Positions 24,398 through 31,662 of a stretch of 64,000 nucleotides of DNA are shown piece after piece (the stretch's first letter is position 1; each line of letters begins with the position of its first letter). The notes under the pieces are model-generated. The model worked only from the letters and a program-made list of their open reading frames with translations, ran no database searches and was not told where the DNA came from. The DNA lies in assembly GCA_038207565.1 (NCBI GenBank), contig JBBQZQ010000019.1, positions 11,770 to 75,769 of the forward strand, written 5' to 3'. The translations under genes and the position numbers were made by a program. The DNA comes from JALZAI01 sp038207565 (GTDB lineage: Bacteria > Actinomycetota > Actinomycetes > Mycobacteriales > Jatrophihabitantaceae).

Positions 24398-25411
24398 TCA
24401 GAGCGCTCCGGCGTCGATCGCGACCGGTGACCCGGCCACGCTCGGCGAGTCGTCGTTACCGAGCGACCGCTTGAGCACAGCCAGCGCGATCGGTCCCAGT
24501 TCGTGATGCTGGACGGCAGTCCCGAGGAAACCGACCGCGCGCCCGTTCGCCTCGACCGGAGTACCTGCGGCCGGCGACTCGTCGGAATCGCCCGACAGGT
24601 GCAGCAGCACGAGGCGGCGAGGCGGTCGGCCGAGGTTGTGGACGCGGGCGACCGTCTCCTGGCCGCGGTAGCAACCCTTGTCCAGGTGGACGGCGGACCC
24701 GATCCAGCCGACCTCGTGGGGGATGGTGCGGTGGTCGGTCTCGAAACCGAGACGGGGACGCCGTGCCTCGACCCGCAGCGCCTCGTAAGCCCACAGCCCG
24801 GCCGGTTGAGCGCCCGCAGCATGCAGCCGGTCGAGGACCAGGGTGGCCGACTCGCGTGGCACCACCAGATCGGCGGCGTCCGATGACGGCCAGGCCATCC
24901 GGCGCGCGAATCCCCCGCCGTCCAGCGCGACGGCGCGGTCGGCGTCGGGGACCGGCAGTCCGGCCGCGGTCAACATCTGCGGCGTCGCCGGCCCCACGAC
25001 CGAGAGCACGGCCCAGTCGGCGCTCACGTCGACAGGCTCGACGCGCTTGAGGAAACGCATCATCTGCAGGTATTTCAACACGGCGGGCGAGGCGCCCGGC
25101 TCGGTGTCGATCCAGAACGTGCCGTCGAGTTCCGCGCTCTGCCAGTGTTGCTCGACATGACCGTGCGGCGACAGGACGAGCGCCTCGCGCGCGTCCCCGT
25201 CGACCAGCCCGGACAGGTGCTGCGAGCAGATCGAGTGCAGCCAGGGCAACCGGTCCGCGCCGGTGACCTGCAGAACGTCGCGGTTGGATCGGTCAACGAC
25301 CCCGGCGGTCGTTGCCAGCACGCGCTGTTCGCCGAGCGGGTCGCCGTAGTGCCAGGGGAGCGGCGCATCCACGCCAGTCGCGGGGACGGCGCGCCCGACT
25401 TCGGTACTCAT
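24398..25411 (-). CDS. ygfZ: YgfZ/GcvT-fold folate-binding protein
   Basis: 337 residues of the aminomethyltransferase fold. The family signature K-G-C-Y-x-G-Q-E is intact at residues 245-252 with Cys247. YgfZ proteins bind tetrahydrofolate and help repair or assemble certain iron-sulfur enzymes. The start lies 7 nt after the fur-like gene stop, so they are cotranscribed. In mycobacteria the homologue sits next to the same class IV aminotransferase gene. Confidence 0.92.
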   Translation of the reverse strand: MSTEVGRAVPATGVDAPLPWHYGDPLGEQRVLATTAGVVDRSNRDVLQVTGADRLPWLHSICSQHLSGLVDGDAREALVLSPHGHVEQHWQSAELDGTFWIDTEPGASPAVLKYLQMMRFLKRVEPVDVSADWAVLSVVGPATPQMLTAAGLPVPDADRAVALDGGGFARRMAWPSSDAADLVVPRESATLVLDRLHAAGAQPAGLWAYEALRVEARRPRLGFETDHRTIPHEVGWIGSAVHLDKGCYRGQETVARVHNLGRPPRRLVLLHLSGDSDESPAAGTPVEANGRAVGFLGTAVQHHELGPIALAVLKRSLGNDDSPSVAGSPVAIDAGAL

Positions 25412-25418
25412 GACGGTG

Positions 25419-25892
25419 TCAATCAGTCTCGGCGGGGCTTTGTTCCGCGGACCGGTCGAGCTCCACGCAGTTGCGGCAGCGGCCGAACACCGTGAAGTGC
25501 GAGCGGTCCAGGGTGAACCCCTGCTCGTCGCGCAGCCGGTCCTCGAGGGCGTCCACGAGATCGGGCGGCACGTCCATCACCGATCCGCAGGAGTGGCACA
25601 CGACATGGATGTGGTCGTCCTCGGCCGGCCGGAACGCCGGCGCGCCGTGATCGAGGTGCGCATGACGCACCAAGCCGAGTTCCTCGAGCAGTTCCAGCGT
25701 CCGGTACACCGTCGTCAGGTCGACGCCGCTGACCGCGTCGTTGATCTGCTCCGGTGTGGCGTGCCCGAGCTCGCGCACCGCAGCGAGGATCCGCTCGCGC
25801 TGCGCGGTCACGCGCATCCCGCGCGAGCGCAGCCGTTCGGCCAGGTCGGGCCCGGTCACCGCCGAGTGCGAATGTCCGGTCACGCGTCCCAT
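25419..25892 (-). CDS. Fur-family metal-dependent repressor
   Basis: 157 residues. Winged helix at 15-90 with the recognition helix in TPEQINDAVSGVDLTTVYRTLELLEELGLV. A metal site is formed by HIHVVCHSCG, and a structural zinc site by CHSC (about 102-105) and CRNC (about 139-142). Whether it senses zinc (Zur) or iron cannot be decided from residues alone; the four-Cys site fits both. It heads the fur-ygfZ-crcB-crcB run and is divergent from the pabC-like gene with 18 bp between starts. Confidence 0.92.
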   Translation of the reverse strand: MGRVTGHSHSAVTGPDLAERLRSRGMRVTAQRERILAAVRELGHATPEQINDAVSGVDLTTVYRTLELLEELGLVRHAHLDHGAPAFRPAEDDHIHVVCHSCGSVMDVPPDLVDALEDRLRDEQGFTLDRSHFTVFGRCRNCVELDRSAEQSPAETD

Positions 25893-25910
25893 GCTAGATA
25901 GGGTCGGGCC

Positions 25911-26762
25911 ATGACCGTGAGTGTTCTGGGCATACTCGGCGCCGGCATCGTCGACCCGACCACTCCCGTCATTCAGGCCGACGACGCCGGCGTGACGCGC
26001 GGTGACGGCTGCTTCGAAGGCCTACGCATCCGCACCGACGGCGAAGGGGTCAGCGCAGTCGACAAGCTCGAGCGGCATCTGGCCCGGATGGGGCGATCGA
26101 CCGCTGCCCTCGGCATACCGTTCGACGAGACCGCATGGCGCGGACTTGTCCAGCAGGCCTGCGCGGTGTGGACCACACCCGGCGAGGCGGCCCTCAAGCT
26201 CGTGCAGACCCGCGGCCCGCTCGACGGCCGGGCCACAGGATTCCTGACCGTCTCGCCGCTGCCGGCGGACTATCCACGCCAGCGTCGAGACGGGCTCCGC
26301 GTGGTCTCGCTCGCGCGGGGGCTGACCACGCACGCGTTCGCGGACGCACCGTGGCTGCTGGGCGGGGTGAAGACGCTGTCGTACGCGGTGAACATGGCTG
26401 CCCAGCGCGAGGCCGAGCGCCGCGGAGCCGACGAGACGATCTTCGTGGCCGCCGACGGAACCGTGCTGGAGGCTCCGACCGGGTCGGTCGTCTGGGCGGT
26501 CGGGACGTCGTTGCACACGACGCCCACGGGCGATACGGGCATTCTCGCCGGCACCACCCAGCAGCTGCTCTTCGAACGGGCCGCCGCGGCGGACTGGACG
26601 ACGCACGAGACGCTCGCCACCCTGGAAGACCTGCACGCGGCCGACGTCGTGTGGGTGATCAGCAGCGTGCGCGGACCCGTCGACATCGTCGAACTCGACG
26701 GCAAGCAGCGAGCCCGCATGCCCGGCGTCGACAGCGAGATCCGCATCCTTTGCAACTTCTGA
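25911..26762 (+). CDS. class IV aminotransferase, aminodeoxychorismate-lyase-like
   Basis: 283 residues of the branched-chain aminotransferase / 4-amino-4-deoxychorismate lyase fold. Catalytic Lys154 forms the PLP Schiff base in GGVKTLSYA; DETIFVAADGTVLEAPTGSVVW and GILAGTTQQLL are the PLP-phosphate blocks. PabC (folate) is the likely role, D-amino-acid transaminase the alternative. TAGGGT at 25899-25904 lies 6 nt before the ATG, so the mRNA is probably leaderless. Confidence 0.88.
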   Translation: MTVSVLGILGAGIVDPTTPVIQADDAGVTRGDGCFEGLRIRTDGEGVSAVDKLERHLARMGRSTAALGIPFDETAWRGLVQQACAVWTTPGEAALKLVQTRGPLDGRATGFLTVSPLPADYPRQRRDGLRVVSLARGLTTHAFADAPWLLGGVKTLSYAVNMAAQREAERRGADETIFVAADGTVLEAPTGSVVWAVGTSLHTTPTGDTGILAGTTQQLLFERAAAADWTTHETLATLEDLHAADVVWVISSVRGPVDIVELDGKQRARMPGVDSEIRILCNF

Positions 26763-26772
26763 GCAAACACCG

Positions 26773-27025
26773 TTGCCGGGACTTGCGCTCGCGTCGTACC
26801 GTGGCCGTACACGAGAGAGGGGGTGGTCCAGAGTTGAATACTTCTAGGACACGTGAGGTGGCTGTCCGCTAGCCGCTGTACCGCAACGGACTGCGTGGCA
26901 TCTGGATTCCCTGCCCCTTCGCGAGCGATCGCGGCGGCCCAGCAATCCCAGGCAGCTACCCGGCCCCGAGTCGTCGGCCCGTCCAGCCGACCCACGCGCC
27001 CGCGTGGAAGCGACTCGGGGCCGCT
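26773..27025 (+). ncRNA. candidate structured RNA between convergent genes
   Basis: The 263-bp gap holds promoter-like TTGCCG (26773-26778), 18 nt, TACCGT (26797-26802), and several stems. Near the 5' end is GGACA/TGTCC (26847-26851 with 26863-26867). At the 3' end a 13-bp perfect helix (26961-26973 with 27011-27023) encloses two smaller hairpins: TCGGC/GCCGA (26974-26990) and CCACGC/GCGTGG (26992-27007). That makes a closed three-way junction ending 2 nt before the FABP gene's stop. It could be a small RNA with its terminator, or only a bidirectional terminator. I do not recognise an Rfam family. Confidence 0.4.
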
Positions 27026-27577
27026 TCATGCCCCCAAGGTCCGCTCCAGGTGGGTCCGCTCCAGGTGGGTCCGCTCCAGGTGGGCGCTCAGATGCGGCGC
27101 CATCGCGCGTCCGTCGGGAGCCAATTCGCTGGCGTAACCGAGGGTGCTGCCGGTGACCGCGTACAGGCGTCGTTCGGCATCGACCTGCAAGCCGGACGGC
27201 GCGTGTGCCGTCGAGATCGTCGCGATATCCCAGCGCTGGTCGCCCGCCGTCCCCGCGTACACCAGCGCCTGCCCGGTATTGGACGCGAGCACCACCTCGA
27301 CATCGTCCGGTGCCGCACCCGCGCGCCAGAACCCCGACTCCCGCCACGCCTGGCGAATGACGGCGCCGTCGCCGTCCACGAGCCACGCCCGCGACTCGTA
27401 GGCGAGGAAGGGACGTCCGTCATGGACGAAGCTGATCTGCTGGCCGAAGGCGAACTGCGCGCCGTCGGGCGTTGTCCCCTGGCCCGCTCCCGTCCACACA
27501 CCCACGAGCGGGAGCAGCGCAAGCAGGGCCTCGTGGAGCGGCGGCCCCGAGCGCAGGTCGGCGGTGTCCGCGGCCAC
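27026..27577 (-). CDS. FABP/nitrobindin-like haem-binding family protein
   Basis: 183 residues. The lipocalin-like barrel signature GVWTGAGQG stands at 26-34. The barrel strands follow (FGQQISFVHDGRPFLAYESRAW, RQAWRESGFWR). Nitrobindins bind haem through a C-terminal His and detoxify peroxynitrite; which His would serve here is unclear because the usual C-terminus is replaced or extended by repeats (LERTH three times). GTG at 27577 lies 2 nt after the stop of a tiny membrane gene, so translation is likely coupled. Confidence 0.87.
   Translation of the reverse strand: MAADTADLRSGPPLHEALLALLPLVGVWTGAGQGTTPDGAQFAFGQQISFVHDGRPFLAYESRAWLVDGDGAVIRQAWRESGFWRAGAAPDDVEVVLASNTGQALVYAGTAGDQRWDIATISTAHAPSGLQVDAERRLYAVTGSTLGYASELAPDGRAMAPHLSAHLERTHLERTHLERTLGA
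27038..27082. repeat. 15-bp tandem repeat (3 copies) in the FABP gene
   Basis: Unit GGTCCGCTCCAGGTG at 27038-27052, 27053-27067 and 27068-27082, all identical. In frame on the minus strand it encodes HLERT three times at the extreme C-terminus. Confidence 0.92.
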
Positions 27578-27579
27578 CG

Positions 27580-27678
27580 CTACCGCTGGCCGGCGAAGAG
27601 CTTGGTGAGGATGTAGATCGAGACTGCGGCGATCGCCACGAACGTCCCGATCAGCAGCACGAGGTACGCGATCTCCAT
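27580..27678 (-). CDS. 32-residue single-pass membrane peptide
   Basis: A very short gene: MEIAYLVLLIGTFVAIAAVS followed by IYILTKLFAGQR. One hydrophobic helix (residues 3-25) with a basic C-terminal end, so the N-terminus would be outside. TATTGT (complement of 27686-27691) lies 7 nt before the ATG, which fits a leaderless start. Its stop is 2 nt from the FABP start. Function unknown; a membrane partner of the nitrobindin-like protein is a guess from coupling. Confidence 0.65.
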   Translation of the reverse strand: MEIAYLVLLIGTFVAIAAVSIYILTKLFAGQR

Positions 27679-27696
27679 GAGGTCCACAATATCCGC

Positions 27697-28071
27697 ATGA
27701 CCGCGCAAACCCCGCGTCCCCTCATCGTGAAGTGCACCGCCGGGGCGGAGGACACCGAACGTTGCAACCAGGCGTTCACCGTGGCGGCGACTGCGCTCGC
27801 GTCCGGCGCGGCGGTATCGCTGTGGCTGACCGGCGAGGCGGCCTGGCTGGCATTGCCCGGCCGCGCCGAAATGGTGGTACTCGCGCACTCGGCGCCGCTC
27901 GCCGACCTGCGTGATGCGCTGCTGGCGGCGGACGCGGTAACGGTCTGCACGCAGTGCGCCGCCCGTCGCGGCATCGAGCAGGCGCACCTGCTGCCGGGGG
28001 CGCGGATCGCCGGCAGCGCGTCCTTCGTCGACGAGGTGCTGCGCGACGCCGCCCAGGCCCTCGTCTACTGA
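27697..28071 (+). CDS. DsrE-like small protein
   Basis: 124 residues of the DsrE/peroxiredoxin-like fold: LIVKCTAGAEDTERCNQAFTVAATALASGAAVSLWLTGEAAWL, a helix, then VTVCTQCAARRGI and an end strand ARIAGSASFVDEVL. The VCTQCAARRG segment is where sulfur-carrying family members keep their active Cys. It may carry persulfide sulfur, which fits the rhodanese and sseC genes 100 bp away. ATG at 27697; the divergent membrane peptide starts 18 bp away. Confidence 0.75.
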   Translation: MTAQTPRPLIVKCTAGAEDTERCNQAFTVAATALASGAAVSLWLTGEAAWLALPGRAEMVVLAHSAPLADLRDALLAADAVTVCTQCAARRGIEQAHLLPGARIAGSASFVDEVLRDAAQALVY

Positions 28072-28103
28072 CGGCCCGCGGACGGTGTTGGCCCCGTACG
28101 GTG

Positions 28104-28154
28104 TTGGCCCCGTAGCAGGGCGACACGCCGTGGCGCACCCTGCTACGGGGCCAA
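28104..28154. terminator. 17-bp perfect hairpin with duplicated left arm
   Basis: TTGGCCCCGTAGCAGGG (28104-28120) pairs perfectly with 28138-28154 around a 17-nt loop. It lies between the convergent DsrE-like gene and sseC and can serve both. The first half of the left arm is also present as a direct copy just upstream (CGGTGTTGGCCCCGTA at 28083-28098 and 28099-28114). Confidence 0.7.
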
Positions 28155-28172
28155 GGGGAGGTGGGTCGAGCG

Positions 28173-28472
28173 CTACTGCAGGGTGAGCGGCGATTCCAGC
28201 AATCCGGGCTCCTCGGCGGTGACCTCGCGGCGGACCTTGCCGTCGCGGTGCAGCACCGAGAGCGTCCACGTGCCCGGCGCGGCGAAGAACCGGTAGTCAC
28301 CGGTCGCCGAAGTGACGACCTCAGCGGTGAATTCGCCGGTGCCGTCGAGCAGGCGGACGTACGCGCCGGGTACCGGCGCATCGTCCTTCGACACGACCCC
28401 GTAGATCACGGTCTCCTTCTCCAGATCTATGCCTGCGGGAAGGGTGGGCGTCTGGGCAGGTGCTCCGCACAT
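28173..28472 (-). CDS. sseC: SseC-like DUF1416 protein
   Basis: 99 residues. MCGAP start, then a carboxypeptidase-regulatory-like beta sandwich: ETVIYGVVSKDDAPVPGAYVRLLDGTGEFTAEVVTSATGDYRFFAAPGTWTL. DUF1416 genes follow thiosulfate sulfurtransferase genes throughout actinobacteria, and here the gap is a single base. Its role in sulfur transfer is assumed from that linkage only. ATG at 28472 gives the exact family start. Confidence 0.9.
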   Translation of the reverse strand: MCGAPAQTPTLPAGIDLEKETVIYGVVSKDDAPVPGAYVRLLDGTGEFTAEVVTSATGDYRFFAAPGTWTLSVLHRDGKVRREVTAEEPGLLESPLTLQ

Positions 28473-28473
28473 A

Positions 28474-29307
28474 TCAGGCACCCTTCTCGATCGGGACGCC
28501 GACCAGCGAGCCGTACTCGGTCCACGAGCCGTCGTAGTTCTTGACATTCTGGTGCCCGAGCAGCTCGTGCAGGGCGAACCAGGTGTGGCTCGAGCGTTCG
28601 CCGATGCGGCAGTAGGCAATAGTGTCCTTGCCGTCGTCGAGGCCTTCGTCGCCGTAGAGCTTGGTCAGCTCGTCGTCGGACTTGAACGTGCCGTCTTCGT
28701 TGGCAGCCTTGCTCCACGGGACATTCAGCGCGGTGGGGATGTGGCCCCCGCGCTGCGACTGCTCCTGAGGCAGGTGCGCCGGCGCGAGCAGCTTGCCCGA
28801 GAACTCGTCCGGTGAGCGGACGTCGACGAGGTTCAGGGTGCCGATCGCAGCGATCACCTCGTCGCGGAACGCGCGGATCGAGGTGTCCTGATCCTTGGCC
28901 GTATAGGACGTCTTCGGCCGGTCGACACTGTCCTTGGACAGCTCGCGACCGTCCAGCTCCCACTTCTTGCGACCGCCGTCGAGCAGCTTCACCGCATCGT
29001 GGCCGTAGAGCTTGAAATACCAGTACGCGTAGGCCGCAAACCAGTTGTTGTTGCCGCCGTAGAGCACGACGGTGTCGTCGTCGGCGATCCCCTTCTCGGA
29101 AAGGAGCGCCTCAAACTGCTCCTTGTCCACGAAGTCACGCCGGATCTGGTCCTGCAGCTCGGTCTTCCAGTCCAGCTTCACGGCGCCGGGCAGATGGCCA
29201 CCGTCGTAGGCCGAGGTGTCCTCGTCGACCTCGACGAAGACCACCCCCGCGGTGTTCAGGTTCTGTTCGGCCCAGTCGACCGAGACGAGCACGTCAGCGC
29301 GGCTCAT
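28474..29307 (-). CDS. thiosulfate sulfurtransferase (rhodanese, CysA2/SseA-like)
   Basis: 277 residues with two rhodanese domains (about 1-125 and 150-275). The catalytic loop is CRIGERSS with Cys233. The N-terminal domain keeps the CH2-type ends (DTSAYDGGHLPGAV) but lacks a cysteine, as expected for the inactive half. It moves sulfane sulfur from thiosulfate to cyanide or thiols. ATG at 29307 with AAGGAG 9 nt upstream. A 7-bp hairpin (29353-29369) and a leader peptide lie upstream. Confidence 0.95.
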   Translation of the reverse strand: MSRADVLVSVDWAEQNLNTAGVVFVEVDEDTSAYDGGHLPGAVKLDWKTELQDQIRRDFVDKEQFEALLSEKGIADDDTVVLYGGNNNWFAAYAYWYFKLYGHDAVKLLDGGRKKWELDGRELSKDSVDRPKTSYTAKDQDTSIRAFRDEVIAAIGTLNLVDVRSPDEFSGKLLAPAHLPQEQSQRGGHIPTALNVPWSKAANEDGTFKSDDELTKLYGDEGLDDGKDTIAYCRIGERSSHTWFALHELLGHQNVKNYDGSWTEYGSLVGVPIEKGA

Positions 29308-29416
29308 GATGGTTTTCTCCTTGAGTTGGGTGCAGCACGAAACAACGTCGCGGGGCATCACCGATGCCCGGCGAGGAGGCCGACAACGCCGCCCGCAGGC
29401 GCAGGACGTCAGCCGG

Positions 29417-29512
29417 TCAAGAAAGTCGACACAGGCAGCTGCCCACACGGCACAGGTCGACCGTGCGGCGGGAGGTGAGCGAAATGCTCACAGCGCAGAG
29501 CGCGATGCCCAT
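29417..29512 (-). CDS. cysteine-rich leader peptide of the sulfurtransferase operon
   Basis: 31 residues: a short start, then LTSRRTVDLCRVGSCLCR and LS. This is the SRR-VDL-RV-LC pattern of the putative leader peptides seen upstream of sulfur genes in Streptomyces and mycobacteria. Four cysteines, three of them in the last ten residues, would make ribosomes stall when charged Cys-tRNA is scarce. TACCCT (complement of 29519-29524) lies 6 nt before the ATG, so the transcript is leaderless. A hairpin (29353-29369) and the rhodanese ribosome-binding site follow, an attenuator layout. Confidence 0.7.
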   Translation of the reverse strand: MGIALCAVSISLTSRRTVDLCRVGSCLCRLS

Positions 29513-29598
29513 GGCCACAGGGTAACCGGCGGGTCGCTGGACGGCGACACCGTGGGACGGTTGTCTCAGTCTTCGGGATCGGTCATCGCGAGCGGGTC

Positions 29599-30450
29599 TC
29601 AGGCACGGACCGCTGAGCACAGCAGGAACGCGACCGGCGCCAGGAAGCTGAGCGACACCAGCACGCCGATCGCCGGTCGGACGCGCCGCGCGAAGCCCGA
29701 GTCCGTCGGCGGCGCGACGGTCTCCACGTAGGCAACTGCGATCGCGAGAAGCGCGATCAGCGCGCCGAGTGACGCGCCGACGAGAAGGCCACGGCCGTCG
29801 GCGAACTCGGTCACGTCCCGCAGGGTCAGCTGACCTGCTGCCGCGCCGACGAGGGCGGACCCCAGCACTGCGAGCAGGCCGCGCGGGACGTCGGCGTCCA
29901 GGCGCGGCGCGGCGACCGCGCTGTCGACCAGGTAGCCCGCGATCAGCGCGGCGGCGCCGACAATGACAACCGCGGACGCCACGTCCGGGCCCGCCACGCT
30001 CCCGAACTCGTGCCGCACCTGCAACAGTGCCGGCAGTGCCACCTCGGCCAGCACCAGCAAAGCGATGAGCCCGAGCGAGTCGAGCAGGCGCACCCGCGCG
30101 GCGCCGCGCCACAGCTGGTGAACGAACATGACCGGCACGGCGAGCCCGAGAACGGCCAGCAGCGTCCCGAGGCGACTGTGCGGCCACACCGACACCGCGA
30201 CATCCGCCGCGGCGGAGGCTGCGCCGCCGATGACCAGCGCGCCGAGCCAGCCGGGAACGGCGAGCCCGAACACGACGCCGAAGGCGAGCAGGGCCTGCAC
30301 CGCGCCGACGCCGGCGAGCAGCTCGAGTGCCCCCGCGCGGGCTGTGAGGGCCAGCAAGCCTCCGACCACGATCGCGACTGCGATGCTGCCGGAGAAGTCG
30401 AAGCGGACGTCCGAGTCACCGTCGTCGGCCAGGTTACTCACGGCTGTCAT
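29599..30450 (-). CDS. hypothetical multi-pass membrane protein
   Basis: 283 residues with eight or nine hydrophobic helices and short loops; no domain I recognise. Features are an Ala/Val/Leu-rich composition, GWLGALVIGGAASAAADVAVSVWP and a Pro/Arg loop before the last helix. ATG at 30450 follows an in-frame TTG/ATG region with no clear ribosome-binding site. It lies upstream of the cysteine leader on the same strand but ends 87 bp before it. Confidence 0.65.
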   Translation of the reverse strand: MTAVSNLADDGDSDVRFDFSGSIAVAIVVGGLLALTARAGALELLAGVGAVQALLAFGVVFGLAVPGWLGALVIGGAASAAADVAVSVWPHSRLGTLLAVLGLAVPVMFVHQLWRGAARVRLLDSLGLIALLVLAEVALPALLQVRHEFGSVAGPDVASAVVIVGAAALIAGYLVDSAVAAPRLDADVPRGLLAVLGSALVGAAAGQLTLRDVTEFADGRGLLVGASLGALIALLAIAVAYVETVAPPTDSGFARRVRPAIGVLVSLSFLAPVAFLLCSAVRA

Positions 30451-30539
30451 GGTCGCAGACAGCGCCGGCGCGCACGTTCGCATCGGGCGGGTGCCCTTCT
30501 CGAACCAGCGACCCGGTGAGCTCGCGCTGGCGACGTGGG

Positions 30540-30773
30540 TGTAGCCCCGCTGCGAGTGCCCGGCAGATGGTCTGGACGTAAGGGGCGCGGGCCGATCCGG
30601 TGAATCCGTGCGCCACGACGCAGCCCAGATCGGTCCCAGTGCAGTACCGGGTCCCAGTGCAGTACCGGGTCCCAGTGCAGTCCCGGGTCCCAGTGCAGTC
30701 CCGGGTCCCAGTGCAGTGCGGACAACGCCACGCCGTCGGACGCGCCGAGGGTGACGACGCGAGCAGAGGACAC
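30540..30773 (-). pseudogene. remnant of an alpha/beta hydrolase gene with repeat expansion
   Basis: Begins SSARVVTLGASDGVALSALHWDP, continues as LHWDP repeats encoded by the tandem array at 30632, then needs a frame change near 30620 to read LGCVVAHGFTGSARAPYVQTICRALAAGL, the oxyanion-hole region (HGFTG) of an alpha/beta hydrolase. No nucleophile elbow, acid or His follows; the next gene starts 90 bp later. So only the first ~75 residues of a ~280-residue enzyme survive, and out of frame. Confidence 0.6.
30632..30721. repeat. 18-bp tandem repeat (5 copies)
   Basis: GGTCCCAGTGCAGTACCG and close variants, head to tail at 30632, 30650, 30668, 30686 and 30704. Copies 3 and 4 share one change (TCCCG end), which suggests stepwise duplication. 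On the minus strand one frame gives LHWDPG/V per unit. Confidence 0.93.
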
Positions 30774-30891
30774 GACAGCTATCCTGTCGAGGACGACACC
30801 GTCAGGGCAGCGTCGCCCCTGTCAGCACTCCACCCGGTCGTGAGACCGACGCAGTGAGCCGACCGTAGCGACCAGCCAACCTGGAGGCCCC

Positions 30892-31641
30892 GTGGACCTC
30901 ACCCTTCTGACGACCGCCCGGCAGCAGCCCACCGCTGAGGTGCTGCCTGCGCTGGGTCTCCTACCACACCGCGTCACCGTGCTGCCGCTCGACGCGTCTG
31001 CATTGGTGGATCGTCCACTCGGGGATGCAATCCTCCTGGACGGCCGCCGCGATCTGGCGACGGCACGCGGCTTCACGCGCGTGCTCACCGCAATGGGTGT
31101 GACGGTGCCGACGGTCGCTGTGCTCACCGAGGGCGGGCTCATCGCCTTGTCCGCGGAGTGGACCGTCAACGACATCATTCTCGATACGGCCGGCCCGGCA
31201 GAACTCGATGCCCGCCTCCGGCTGGCGATCGAGCGATGCGCGTCGTCGACCGAGCAGGCACCCGAGCATGTCGACATCGGCGACCTGACGATCGACGAAA
31301 CGACGTACTCGGCGAAGCTCTCGGGTGCCTCGCTCGACCTCACCTACAAGGAGTTCGAGCTGCTGAAGTTCCTCGCCCAGCACCCGGGCCGGGTCTTCAC
31401 CCGCTCGCACCTGGTGCAGGAGGTATGGGGTTACGACTACTTCGGTGGCACCCGCACCGTCGACGTGCACGTGCGACGGCTGCGGGCCAAGCTCGGTCCC
31501 GAGCACGAGTCGATGATCGGCACCGTCCGCAACGTCGGCTACAAGTTCGTGCGTCCCAGCGCCGAGATCGTCACGCGGTCGGCTGTCACCGAGCGCGCGG
31601 CTGCGTCCTCCGTGGACCGGGCCGTCGAGAACTCCCGCTGA
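30892..31641 (+). CDS. GlnR-like winged-helix regulator with atypical receiver
   Basis: 249 residues. The N-terminal 115 residues have a receiver-like order but lack the normal acidic pocket; only the Asp in AILLDGRRD is at the phosphorylation position. The DNA-binding wing at 130-225 is strong (LDLTYKEFELLKFLAQHPGRVFTRSHLVQEVWGYDYFGGTRTVDVHVRRLRAKLGPE). This matches the orphan GlnR-type regulators; in mycobacteria the homologue also precedes mshD. GTG at 30892 with GGAGG 6 nt upstream. Confidence 0.9.
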   Translation: MDLTLLTTARQQPTAEVLPALGLLPHRVTVLPLDASALVDRPLGDAILLDGRRDLATARGFTRVLTAMGVTVPTVAVLTEGGLIALSAEWTVNDIILDTAGPAELDARLRLAIERCASSTEQAPEHVDIGDLTIDETTYSAKLSGASLDLTYKEFELLKFLAQHPGRVFTRSHLVQEVWGYDYFGGTRTVDVHVRRLRAKLGPEHESMIGTVRNVGYKFVRPSAEIVTRSAVTERAAASSVDRAVENSR

Positions 31642-31662
31642 TCGGGCACTAGCCTGCGGGAC

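Noticed and set aside
26835..26872. Small leader-like ORF (TTG, 12 codons) inside the pabC-FABP gap
   Set aside because: No gene follows in that direction and there is no TANNNT at the right distance; kept only as part of the RNA candidate.
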